DNA from: an uncultured Centipeda sp.
GTDB taxonomy: Bacteria; Bacillota; Negativicutes; Selenomonadales; Selenomonadaceae
Assembly (NCBI GenBank): GCA_937925565.1
Contig: CALALM010000103.1
Span: 1 to 11,890, forward strand
DNA length: 11,890 nt
Direction of reading: 5' to 3'
In this document: piece by piece, positions 1 through 6,313 of the stretch
Position numbering within the stretch: the first letter of the stretch is position 1
Layout of the letters: the number at the start of each line of letters is the position of its first letter
Position numbers and translations under genes: made by a program
The notes under the pieces: model-generated
Told to the model about the DNA's origin: nothing
The model's input: the letters and a program-made list of their open reading frames with translations, nothing else
Database searches by the model: none

Positions 1-983
1 CAATGTTCGTTCCGATCGGGGAGGAGGCGGCGGTTCGCCGTGATCATATCCGCCCAGATCTCGTAGACATCAGTGGAGTGCGCAAAGTTCATCATATCGG
101 TGGTGTAGCCGCCCGCCGGACGCATATTGACCTCGAGTCCGACGAAGTCATTAACCTCACCGAGCCCCGGTTTTGCCTTTGTCAGGCGAAAGAACTCGAG
201 ATGGACGAAGCGGCTGTGTACGTGAAATGCCTTGAGCGTGGCGCGTCCCGCCTTTTGGAGTGCATCGGGCACGCGATCCGTTGTGTAGTAGGAGAGGTCG
301 AGCTGATAGAGCACGATGTCCATGACGGACGGCGGCCAGACGGTCATGGACTCGAAGATGGGATTGGAGTCCGCATCGACGATGGCATCATAAGAGCAGA
401 TGTCACCCGTGACGAACTCCTCCATGACGTAGGGAACGGTGGGCTTGGACGCATAGAAATGCCGCAGTTCGTCGGCATTGTCGATGCGGTAGGTGTCCGT
501 TGCTCCGACCCCCGTGTCGGGCTTTACGATGACGGGATAGCCGACCTCGGCGAGGAATTCCTCGCCGGCATCGAAGGTTGTGACCTTCGTGAGGCGCGCC
601 GTGGGAATGCCTGCCTTTTTGTAGAAGGGCTTCATTGCGGACTTGTTCTTGATGTGATCTATGTCGCCGCTTTGCCAGCCTGTGCGGATGTTGAAGTCCG
701 TGCGCAGGCGTGCATCACTTGCGAGCCAGTATTCGTTGTTGGATTCGAGCCAGTCGATGCGCCCGTATTTGAAGGTAAAGAATGCGACAGCGCGCAGCAT
801 CTGATCGTAGTCGGCAAGCGAGGGGACGAAGTAGTATTCGGTCAGCGACTCACGCACCTCATGCGCGAGTTGGTCGTATGGAGTGTCGCCGATGCCGAGG
901 ACGTTGACGCCCTTCTTTTTCAGACGGTCGCAGAAGTTCCAATAGACGCGCGGGAACTGTGGGGAAACAAAGATAAAGTTCAT
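1..983 (-). CDS. ATP-grasp domain protein (ligase-like), 3' end outside window
   Basis: The first 327 residues are visible and the reading frame is open to the left edge, so the C-terminus is missing. Residues 1-95 resemble the N-terminal pre-ATP-grasp fold (start MNFIFVSPQFP, then GVNVLGIGD at 25-33). The ATP-grasp core follows: KNKSAMKPFYKKAGIPT at 112-128, VIVKP with Lys154 as the likely ATP-binding lysine, a hinge-like VMEEF at 186-190, and metal-binding acidic residues in HLEFF (Glu263) and LEVNMRP (Glu284, Asn286). ATP-grasp enzymes usually join a carboxylate, through an acyl-phosphate, to an amine or thiol; the substrate here cannot be told. The start ATG is preceded by GAGGTG at 989-994 with a 5-base spacer, and this site lies beside the esterase stop 13 bases upstream. 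The two genes are therefore almost certainly cotranscribed. Another possibility is a carbamoyl-phosphate-synthase-like or D-Ala-D-Ala-ligase-like enzyme of unknown role. The family call is firm; the function is unknown. Confidence 0.85.
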   Translation of the reverse strand, partial: MNFIFVSPQFPRVYWNFCDRLKKKGVNVLGIGDTPYDQLAHEVRESLTEYYFVPSLADYDQMLRAVAFFTFKYGRIDWLESNNEYWLASDARLRTDFNIRTGWQSGDIDHIKNKSAMKPFYKKAGIPTARLTKVTTFDAGEEFLAEVGYPVIVKPDTGVGATDTYRIDNADELRHFYASKPTVPYVMEEFVTGDICSYDAIVDADSNPIFESMTVWPPSVMDIVLYQLDLSYYTTDRVPDALQKAGRATLKAFHVHSRFVHLEFFRLTKAKPGLGEVNDFVGLEVNMRPAGGYTTDMMNFAHSTDVYEIWADMITANRRLLPDRNEH

Positions 984-996
984 TATTACACCTCGC

Positions 997-1752
997 TCAA
1001 GCCTCTTCACGAAGGAGGAAGGGGAGGAAGTAGGTGAACTGCTTCTTCCACCAGTCCCAGTCGTGATCGACGTCGTAGCCCCAGAAATCGACCCATGCGT
1101 GAATGTCCTTGCTGTAGAGCACGTCGCCCATGAGTGCGGTCGTGCGGCGTCCCTCTTCCTCCCAGCGGCCCTGCCCGACGCAGAGTGCGATGCGTCGCCG
1201 GTTGTAGAGGTCGATGTAGGGATGGTCACCGGGCATATTCCTGAGGAAGTCGAGCGGAGAGTTGTCATAGAGCACGTCGTTCATCCAACCGTCGGTAAAG
1301 AATTTCGCGTCGTAGACCCCCGAGAGCGAGAGCACGCCGTCGAAGAGGTCGGGTCGCCGAAAGAATACGATGGCGGCGTGCAGTCCGCCGAGACTGCAGC
1401 CTGCGGCAATCGGCAGCCGCTTGCTTGTGTTCTCTTTGTGGATGCGCGGGACGACCTCGTCGATGATGTAGCCGTAGTACTGCTCCTGCCGACGCGCGCG
1501 CCACTCCTTGTCTCCCCAGATGTTCGACCATGTTTCAATGTCGACCGTGTCGACGCAAAAGAGTTGAATCCGTCCGCTTCTCAGATCCTCTGCCATCGCC
1601 TCGATCATGCCAAAGTTTTCGAAGTTGTCACTCATCGCGTCCTGCGTCGGAAAGACAAGGATGGGAACGCCGCTTGCCTTCCCGTAGGCACGTATATTCA
1701 TCATGCGGTCGAGCCGCTTGCTGTGCCAGTTGATTTCTTTGCAGTCTGTCAT
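997..1752 (-). CDS. Putative esterase, alpha/beta-hydrolase fold (PF00756-like)
   Basis: A 251-residue protein with no signal peptide, so probably cytoplasmic. The nucleophile elbow GCSLGG places the catalytic serine at residue 120, and DVDHDWDWW near the C-terminus offers His230 as the catalytic base. The acid is less clear; Glu198-Glu200 in GRWEEEGRR is a candidate. LSLSGVYD (141-148) and the preceding RRPDLFDG are typical of the esterase-D/putative-esterase family, which hydrolyses acyl or thioester bonds. The start ATG has GGAGG (minus strand, 1759-1763) seven bases... upstream region 1753-1758 separating it, which supports this start. The gene is the first of a pair with the ATP-grasp gene, 13 bases apart, and has its own likely promoter at 1787-1815. 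The pairing suggests that one enzyme makes a bond or precursor that the other processes, but the substrate is not visible. Family is confident; physiological role is not. Confidence 0.87.
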   Translation of the reverse strand: MTDCKEINWHSKRLDRMMNIRAYGKASGVPILVFPTQDAMSDNFENFGMIEAMAEDLRSGRIQLFCVDTVDIETWSNIWGDKEWRARRQEQYYGYIIDEVVPRIHKENTSKRLPIAAGCSLGGLHAAIVFFRRPDLFDGVLSLSGVYDAKFFTDGWMNDVLYDNSPLDFLRNMPGDHPYIDLYNRRRIALCVGQGRWEEEGRRTTALMGDVLYSKDIHAWVDFWGYDVDHDWDWWKKQFTYFLPFLLREEA

Positions 1753-1786
1753 GGATATCCTCCGTGGATTTGCATACGCTAACTAT

Positions 1787-1815
1787 ACTCTAACGAATCT
1801 GTTCTGCTTTGTCAA
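1787..1815 (-). promoter_or_regulatory. Putative sigma-A-type promoter of the esterase/ATP-grasp pair
   Basis: Read on the minus strand there is a perfect -35 TTGACA (1810-1815), a 17-base spacer, and a -10 TAGAGT (1787-1792). The -35 overlaps the TGA stop of the DUF454 gene (1812-1814). Transcription would start near 1780, giving a leader of about 28 bases before the esterase ATG at 1752. A second -10-like TATAGT (1782-1787) is 22 bases from the same -35, which is too far to pair well. This is pattern recognition only. Confidence 0.5.
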
Positions 1816-2195
1816 TTCTGATTCCATTTTATTGTGGGGACACGGAAGACAAAGAAGATGACGTGCAGCGTCCACATGATGCCGATTGCGATGCGCGCGT
1901 GCGGATGGTCGGTCAGGAGAAAGGAGATACCCATGAGCGTCGTGACAGGGAGCATGATGCGTAGTTTTTGTGCGATTGTCATGCCGCGTCTCCCGTTTCG
2001 CATGAGGACCATGCTCCGGCGATAGATCTTCGTCGTACGCAGCCATGCGTTCATCCGCCGTGAGCCGCGCGCAAAGCAGAACGCGGCGAGCAGGACGAAC
2101 GGGACGGTCGGCAGGATGGGGAGAAAGGCACCGAGAAGCCCGAGCCCGAGACTGATGAGCCCGAGCAGGATAAAGAAAAATTTTTTAAGAATCAT
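1812..2195 (-). CDS. DUF454 / YbaN-family inner-membrane protein
   Basis: A 127-residue, strongly hydrophobic protein. The N-terminus has two closely spaced membrane segments (about 5-22 and 27-42) around the family hallmark LGAFLPILPTVPFVLLAAFC (21-40), followed by FARGSRRMNAWL. Two further hydrophobic segments lie at about 79-95 and 101-118. The motif and length fit the DUF454 (YbaN) family, whose biochemical role is not established. The start is supported by AGAGGAAAG on the minus strand (2199-2207), with GAGG seven bases from the ATG. The gene diverges from ftsE across 173 bases. Its downstream neighbour, the esterase gene, begins 59 bases beyond its stop and seems to have its own promoter, so these need not form one operon. 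Confidence 0.85.
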   Translation of the reverse strand: MILKKFFFILLGLISLGLGLLGAFLPILPTVPFVLLAAFCFARGSRRMNAWLRTTKIYRRSMVLMRNGRRGMTIAQKLRIMLPVTTLMGISFLLTDHPHARIAIGIMWTLHVIFFVFRVPTIKWNQN

Positions 2196-2270
2196 AGGCT
2201 TTCCTCTGAATTATAGATAACTTTTATCAAGAAGAATACCATGTGTGAAGAAAAATGGCAACGCAACATT

Positions 2271-2298
2271 TTGCTGTTTTTTTGATTTGTGCTATAAT
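2271..2298 (+). promoter_or_regulatory. Putative extended -10 promoter of the ftsEX operon
   Basis: A perfect -10 TATAAT (2293-2298) is preceded by TG one base upstream (TGCTATAAT, 2290-2298), an extended -10 element common in Gram-positive-type promoters. A weak -35 TTGCTG lies at 2271-2276 with a 16-base spacer. Transcription would start near 2305, leaving a leader of about 64 bases before the ftsE ATG. This is the best promoter match seen on the plus strand, and it precedes a run of four closely packed genes. Confidence 0.65.
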
Positions 2299-2368
2299 AT
2301 AGGATGGTTTTTTGGGGACTCTTGATTCAGATGGGAGTTTCGGGGTTGGAGAGGAATGATACGAATAT

Positions 2369-3055
2369 ATGATCCGAATGAAAAATGTTTCAAAGATATA
2401 TGAGAACGGCGTCGTTGCCCTCGAGGACGTGAGCATTGAGATTGGCAAAGGGGACTTCGTCTTCGTTGTCGGTGTGAGTGGTGCAGGTAAGTCCACATTC
2501 ATCAAGATGCTCTTTCGTGAGGAGCTGCCGACGGAGGGCGAGCTCTTCGTCAACGGACACGATGTCGTCAATATGGATGTCATGGATGTTCCTTACCTTC
2601 GGCGTGGGTTGGGGGTTATCTTTCAGGATTATCGTCTGCTCTCGGATAAGACGGTCTATGAGAATGTGGCGTTTGCGATGCGCGTCATCGAGGCACCGCG
2701 TCAGATGATCCAGCGCCGTGTGAACGCGGTACTGGATGTGGTCGGACTGCGTGATAAATATCGCAACTTCCCCTCACAGCTCTCGGGTGGTGAGCAGCAG
2801 CGTGTGGCGATTGCGCGCGCCATTGTGAACGACCCTGCGATCCTCATTGCGGATGAGCCGACAGGGAATCTCGACCCCGAGACAAGCTGGGACATTATGG
2901 ACATCTTTAAACGCGTCAATGGCGCGGGTACAACAATTGTTATGGCAACCCATGACAAGAACATTGTCGATACGATGCAACGACGTGTCATTGCCATTGA
3001 GGACGGACACATTGTACGTGACGAGCAGCACGGAGGATATGGATATGAAGATTAG
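2369..3055 (+). CDS. ftsE: Cell division ATP-binding protein FtsE
   Basis: A 228-residue ABC ATPase of usual FtsE length. It shows Walker A GVSGAGKS (35-42), Q-loop Gln86 in VIFQDYRLL, signature LSGGEQQ (138-144), Walker B ILIADE with Glu163, and the switch histidine His195 in ATHDK. The N-terminal pattern [11 protein letters not shown]...VALEDVS, and FtsX encoded directly downstream, separate it from other ABC ATPases. In known systems FtsE forms a complex with FtsX at the septum or lateral wall and uses ATP to switch on periplasmic cell-wall hydrolases rather than to transport a solute. A stop at 2357-2359 in this frame excludes a longer start. The Shine-Dalgarno-like GGAGAGGA (2348-2355) is 13 bases from this ATG, which is rather far; ATG 2378 is a less likely alternative. 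The gene overlaps ftsX by 11 bases. Confidence 0.96.
   Translation: MIRMKNVSKIYENGVVALEDVSIEIGKGDFVFVVGVSGAGKSTFIKMLFREELPTEGELFVNGHDVVNMDVMDVPYLRRGLGVIFQDYRLLSDKTVYENVAFAMRVIEAPRQMIQRRVNAVLDVVGLRDKYRNFPSQLSGGEQQRVAIARAIVNDPAILIADEPTGNLDPETSWDIMDIFKRVNGAGTTIVMATHDKNIVDTMQRRVIAIEDGHIVRDEQHGGYGYED
3032..3037 (+). promoter_or_regulatory. Ribosome binding site that sets the ftsX start
   Basis: GGAGGA lies inside the end of ftsE. It is one base from the in-frame ATG at 3039 but seven bases from the ATG at 3045. The normal spacing therefore favours 3045, giving an N-terminus MKIRTAEYY. Confidence 0.7.
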
Positions 3056-3932
3056 AACCGCCGAATACTATGTGCAGGAGGTCTTTCGCTCCTTGCGCCG
3101 CAACAATTGGATGACGTTTGCGGCGGTCGGTACGGTTGCGGTTTCGCTCTTCATTCTCGGGGTGTTTCTCATCCTCGCGCTGAACATGAACCGCGCGGCG
3201 TCGATGCTTGAGTCGCAGGTGCAAATCAGCGTCTATATGAAAGATGATCTCGGGGAGGATGCGGAGGAGGAACTGGGCACAAAGATCCGCGCCCTGCAGG
3301 GGATCGAGTCGGTCAAATACGTTGGTCGTGAGGAGGCGCGCAAACGCCTGTCGGAGCGCCTGGGCGAGCAGAAATATCTGCTCGATGCGCTCGGTGACAA
3401 GAACCCCCTGCCAAATGCCTATGAGGTGACGGTGCGTCAGCCGGATATGGTGGAGACGGCGGCGAAGCAGATCGAGCGTATGGACGGTGTTGAGTCGGCG
3501 AAATATGGGCAGGACGTGGTGGAGCATCTTTTTGACATCACGCGTCTCGTGCGCATTTTTGGCTTACTGCTCATCCTCCTGCTCGGCGGTGCGACGATCT
3601 TTATCATTGCGAATACGATTCGTCTGACAGTGTTCGCGCGGCGGCGTGAGATTGCGATCATGAAATACGTCGGTGCGACGGATGAGTTCATCCGCTGGCC
3701 GTTTGTGCTTGAGGGGGTCGTGCTCGGCTGCATTGGCGGCATGATCTCGGCGTTTGTACTGCGCAGCTTCTATGCGGGCGTGACGACTAAGGTCTACGAT
3801 ACGCTGGCGTTCTTCCCGCTGATCCCGCAGTCGCCGTTCATGACCTATGTGAGCATTGTCATCGTGCTGCTCGGTATGGCGATCGGTGCGGCGGGTGCAT
3901 GGGTGTCACTCAAGCGTTTCCTGAAAGTGTAA
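3045..3932 (+). CDS. ftsX: Cell division protein FtsX (permease-like)
   Basis: A 295-residue membrane protein with FtsX topology: a cytoplasmic N-terminus (1-23, [14 protein letters not shown]), TM1 about 24-46, an extracytoplasmic domain about 47-167 ([10 protein letters not shown] at 59-68), then TM2 about 169-191, TM3 about 219-240 and TM4 about 266-288. The juxtamembrane [14 protein letters not shown] (199-212) is the FtsX/MacB-domain signature that couples to the ATPase. FtsX transmits FtsE ATPase state through its extracytoplasmic loop to a cell-wall hydrolase or activator; here the obvious partner is the M23 protein encoded 8 bases downstream. The start at 3045 rather than 3039 follows ribosome-binding-site spacing, and the gene overlaps the ftsE end by 11 bases, suggesting coupled translation. 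Confidence 0.95.
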   Translation: MKIRTAEYYVQEVFRSLRRNNWMTFAAVGTVAVSLFILGVFLILALNMNRAASMLESQVQISVYMKDDLGEDAEEELGTKIRALQGIESVKYVGREEARKRLSERLGEQKYLLDALGDKNPLPNAYEVTVRQPDMVETAAKQIERMDGVESAKYGQDVVEHLFDITRLVRIFGLLLILLLGGATIFIIANTIRLTVFARRREIAIMKYVGATDEFIRWPFVLEGVVLGCIGGMISAFVLRSFYAGVTTKVYDTLAFFPLIPQSPFMTYVSIVIVLLGMAIGAAGAWVSLKRFLKV

Positions 3933-3940
3933 CAGTTATT

Positions 3941-5056
3941 ATGAAACAGATCATGAAAAAAATGCTCGCGGCGGTGCTTGCTGCGACCTTTCTTGCCACA
4001 GGGCAGGGGGCGGCAGCGACCCTCGAGGAGCAGCGCGACAGCTACGACGCACAGGCGGAGGAACTGGGACGGCGGAGCGAGGAGCTGGCGGGAAAGATCA
4101 ACTCACTCTCCGAGCAAAAGCGCATCCTAGATGAGGAGGCGACCGCAGCAGTCGCGGAGCACAGGGCGCGCCGTGCCGAGCTCAACGCGACGCTCAAGCG
4201 CCTGGAGGAGAACGAGGAGAAACTCGAGGTCGCGGAGCGCGACTACGACCGCAAGAGCGATGCCCTCGGGAAGCGTGTGCGCGATATCTACATCAACGGG
4301 CAGATCTCCTATGTGGATGTACTCTTCGGTGCGAAGGACTTCTCGGACTTCCTGACGCGCATGGATCTTCTCAAGCGGGTCATCAAGCAGGACTATGACC
4401 TCGTGCATGACGTGCTCACGCAGCGCGATGCGATGCGTTCACTCAAGGAGGAGCTCGAGAAGGATCGTGCGGCGCAGGAACCGCTCGAACAGAAGGCGCG
4501 TGAGGCACGCCGCGTGATGGAGGAGAAGGTTGAACAGCAGGAAGCACTCATCGAGCAGATGAGGTATGACAAAGAGACGATTGACCGCCAGCAGGATGAG
4601 ACACGCGCGGCATCGGAGCGGATTACACGGATGCTCCAACGCAGCAGTATGCGGGATCTCCCCGTGCAGGGCTCGGGGGCGATGATCTGGCCTCTCGCAG
4701 GTCCCATTACGTCGGATTTCGGTTGGCGCACGCATCCCATCACAGGCACGCAGCGCTTCCACAGCGGCGTCGACATCGGCGGTGACTACGGCGATCCGAT
4801 CTATGCCGCACAGGCGGGAACAGTGGAGTACGCGGGCTGGATCTCGGGTTACGGCAACGCTGTCATCATCAATCATGGCGGTGGTATATCGACACTGTAT
4901 GGTCACTGTCAGGCGCTCGATGTGAGCACGGGGCAGAGCGTTGCGCAGGGCGAGCTGATTGCTGAGTGTGGATCGACGGGCAATTCCACGGGACCGCACT
5001 GTCACTTTGAGGTGCGCGTCAACGGCGAGCCGGTCAACCCGCTTGCTTATCTATAA
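3941..5056 (+). CDS. M23 (LytM) murein hydrolase, EnvC-like, FtsEX partner
   Basis: A 371-residue secreted protein. Residues 1-26 form a signal peptide (MKQIMKKMLAAVLAATFLAT, likely cleavage after GAAA). Residues 27-235 are almost entirely charged coiled coil with a central break at about 113-145 (RDIYINGQISYVDVLFG, then KDFSDFLTRMD), the layout of EnvC and PcsB-type FtsX-binding proteins. A LytM domain follows at about 247-371, with HSGVD (His274, Asp278), YGH (His322) and PHCHFEV (His353, His355). All zinc-binding and catalytic positions of an active M23 endopeptidase are thus present, unlike proteobacterial EnvC, whose LytM site is degenerate. It should cleave peptidoglycan crosslinks in the periplasm under FtsEX control. 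The start ATG 3941 follows the ftsX stop by 8 bases and has no clear ribosome binding site, so translational coupling is likely; ATG 3953 is an alternative. An exact symbol (envC, pcsB) is not assigned. Confidence 0.9.
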   Translation: MKQIMKKMLAAVLAATFLATGQGAAATLEEQRDSYDAQAEELGRRSEELAGKINSLSEQKRILDEEATAAVAEHRARRAELNATLKRLEENEEKLEVAERDYDRKSDALGKRVRDIYINGQISYVDVLFGAKDFSDFLTRMDLLKRVIKQDYDLVHDVLTQRDAMRSLKEELEKDRAAQEPLEQKAREARRVMEEKVEQQEALIEQMRYDKETIDRQQDETRAASERITRMLQRSSMRDLPVQGSGAMIWPLAGPITSDFGWRTHPITGTQRFHSGVDIGGDYGDPIYAAQAGTVEYAGWISGYGNAVIINHGGGISTLYGHCQALDVSTGQSVAQGELIAECGSTGNSTGPHCHFEVRVNGEPVNPLAYL

Positions 5057-5072
5057 TTAAGCGAAAGAGGAT

Positions 5073-6218
5073 ATGAACAGAAAAAAACTCATTTCCATCG
5101 TCATTCTGTCCGCGCTCTTCGGGAGCATGCTGACCGTCTTCGCGACGGGGGCACTCCTGCGCTCGGCGGGGCTGTATGCGGACGATGTTCTGCGCTTCTT
5201 CGGTGTCATGAAATTCATTCAGGCGCGCTATGTGAATGCGCCGAATACGACGACACTCATTGACGGTGCGATTGACGGTATGGTCGCCTCACTCGATGAT
5301 CCGCACTCCGTCTATATGCCGCCGTCGATGTTCAAGGAACTGCGCCAGCACACAGAGGGCTCGTTCGGCGGAATCGGTGTGACGATGGGGTTTAAGGACA
5401 ACATCGTCAAGATCATCTCCGTCCTCGAGGGTACACCCGGCGAGGCGGCAGGGCTGCGTGCGGGCGATGAGATCCTCGCCGTGGACGGTACGCCGACGAG
5501 CGAGCTGCAGAATGAGGAGGTTGCTCTGCGGATTCGCGGCGAGGCGGGTACGCAGGTCGTTCTGCGCATCCTGCGGGGCGGTGAGGAGCAGGAGTACACG
5601 ATCACGCGCGACATCATACAGGTTGCGTCCGTGCGCGGTGTGCTCGTCGAGGGTACGACCATCGGCTACATCCGCATCGGCTCGTTTGCCGAGCATACGG
5701 GCGAGGAGTTCTCAGCGGAGATGAACCGCCTCGGCGGCGAGGGGATGACCTCGCTCATCATCGACCTGCGTGAGAATCCGGGGGGGCTCATCACGAGCTG
5801 CGTTGCCGTCGCCGAGCAGGTTGTTCCGGCCGGCGTGATTGTCTCCGTGATCGACCGCGATGGCAGTGAGGAGGTCTATCGCTCCTCCCTCGACGAGCGG
5901 AAATACCCGATCGCTGTGCTCATCGACGAGAACAGCGCGAGCGCCTCGGAGATTCTCGCGGGGGCACTGCAGGATACGGGTGCAGGAACGGTCATCGGCA
6001 CAACCTCGTACGGCAAAGGAACGGTTCAGGCGGTTCTGCCACTCTTTCACGAGGACGGGCTGAAGCTCACGATCGCAAAGTACGTGACACCGAGCGGTCG
6101 CTCCATCGACGGTACGGGCATCACGCCTGATATCATCGTCGAGCGCAGCCCGCAGGACACGAGCGATGTGCAGTTCGAGGCGGCGAAGCGGTATCTCATA
6201 GAGCATCCAAGCCTCTAA
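5073..6218 (+). CDS. S41 C-terminal processing peptidase (CtpA/CtpB family)
   Basis: A 381-residue protease. MNRKKLISIVILSALFGSML begins an N-terminal signal anchor (to about residue 28), so the enzyme acts outside the cytoplasmic membrane. A PDZ domain spans about 90-175 (FGGIGVTMG at 98-106, GLRAGDEILAVDG at 127-139) and binds C-terminal tails of substrates. The S41 domain follows, with nucleophile Ser290 in NSASASEILAGALQD and general base Lys315 in SYGKGTVQ, 25 residues apart as in known Ctp enzymes; Gln319 also matches. Family members trim or degrade secreted and wall-associated proteins, including cell-wall hydrolases. It lies 16 bases after the M23 gene in the same operon, which makes the hydrolase or its regulators plausible substrates, but that is inference. 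AAAGAGG (5064-5070) precedes the ATG by only two bases, a short spacing, yet no better start is available. Confidence 0.94.
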   Translation: MNRKKLISIVILSALFGSMLTVFATGALLRSAGLYADDVLRFFGVMKFIQARYVNAPNTTTLIDGAIDGMVASLDDPHSVYMPPSMFKELRQHTEGSFGGIGVTMGFKDNIVKIISVLEGTPGEAAGLRAGDEILAVDGTPTSELQNEEVALRIRGEAGTQVVLRILRGGEEQEYTITRDIIQVASVRGVLVEGTTIGYIRIGSFAEHTGEEFSAEMNRLGGEGMTSLIIDLRENPGGLITSCVAVAEQVVPAGVIVSVIDRDGSEEVYRSSLDERKYPIAVLIDENSASASEILAGALQDTGAGTVIGTTSYGKGTVQAVLPLFHEDGLKLTIAKYVTPSGRSIDGTGITPDIIVERSPQDTSDVQFEAAKRYLIEHPSL

Positions 6219-6250
6219 TTGAAAAATAACAGCACTCTAATAAGGACATA

Positions 6251-6274
6251 GCGCCCCTGCGTTAGCATGGGCGC
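6251..6274 (+). terminator. Hairpin after the ftsEX-M23-ctp operon, possible weak terminator
   Basis: GCGCCC (6251-6256) pairs with GGGCGC (6269-6274). Inside the arms, TGC and GCA also pair around a GTTA loop, with one mismatch between. The hairpin starts 32 bases after the protease stop. The following bases, ATTGTTATAT, are AT-rich but not a real T-run, so termination is probably partial. No convincing promoter for the next operon was seen in the 95-base gap 6219-6313. Confidence 0.5.
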
Positions 6275-6301
6275 ATTGTTATATGGACGAATTTCCTAAT
6301 C

Positions 6302-6308
6302 GAGGTGG
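6302..6308 (+). promoter_or_regulatory. Ribosome binding site that sets the tolC start
   Basis: GAGGTGG lies five bases before ATG 6314. An in-frame GTG at 6305 falls inside this site and so is not a credible start; ATG 6314 is chosen. Confidence 0.75.
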
Positions 6309-6313
6309 ACTTT

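Noticed and set aside
3..1037. A 344-codon open frame on the plus strand at the left edge
   Set aside because: It is the antisense shadow of the ATP-grasp gene; its translation shows no family motif, while the minus strand gives clear ATP-grasp motifs and a proper ribosome site.
2210..2215. Perfect TATAAT on the minus strand before the DUF454 gene
   Set aside because: Transcription from it would start inside the ribosome binding site only about 8 bases before the ATG, and no -35 sits at the right distance (TTGATA at 2225-2230 is just 9 bases away).
2356..2403. Possible 15-residue leader peptide overlapping the ftsE start
   Set aside because: Not listed as a gene because its ATG directly abuts the Shine-Dalgarno word with no spacer, so efficient translation is unlikely; mentioned only as part of a low-interest finding.
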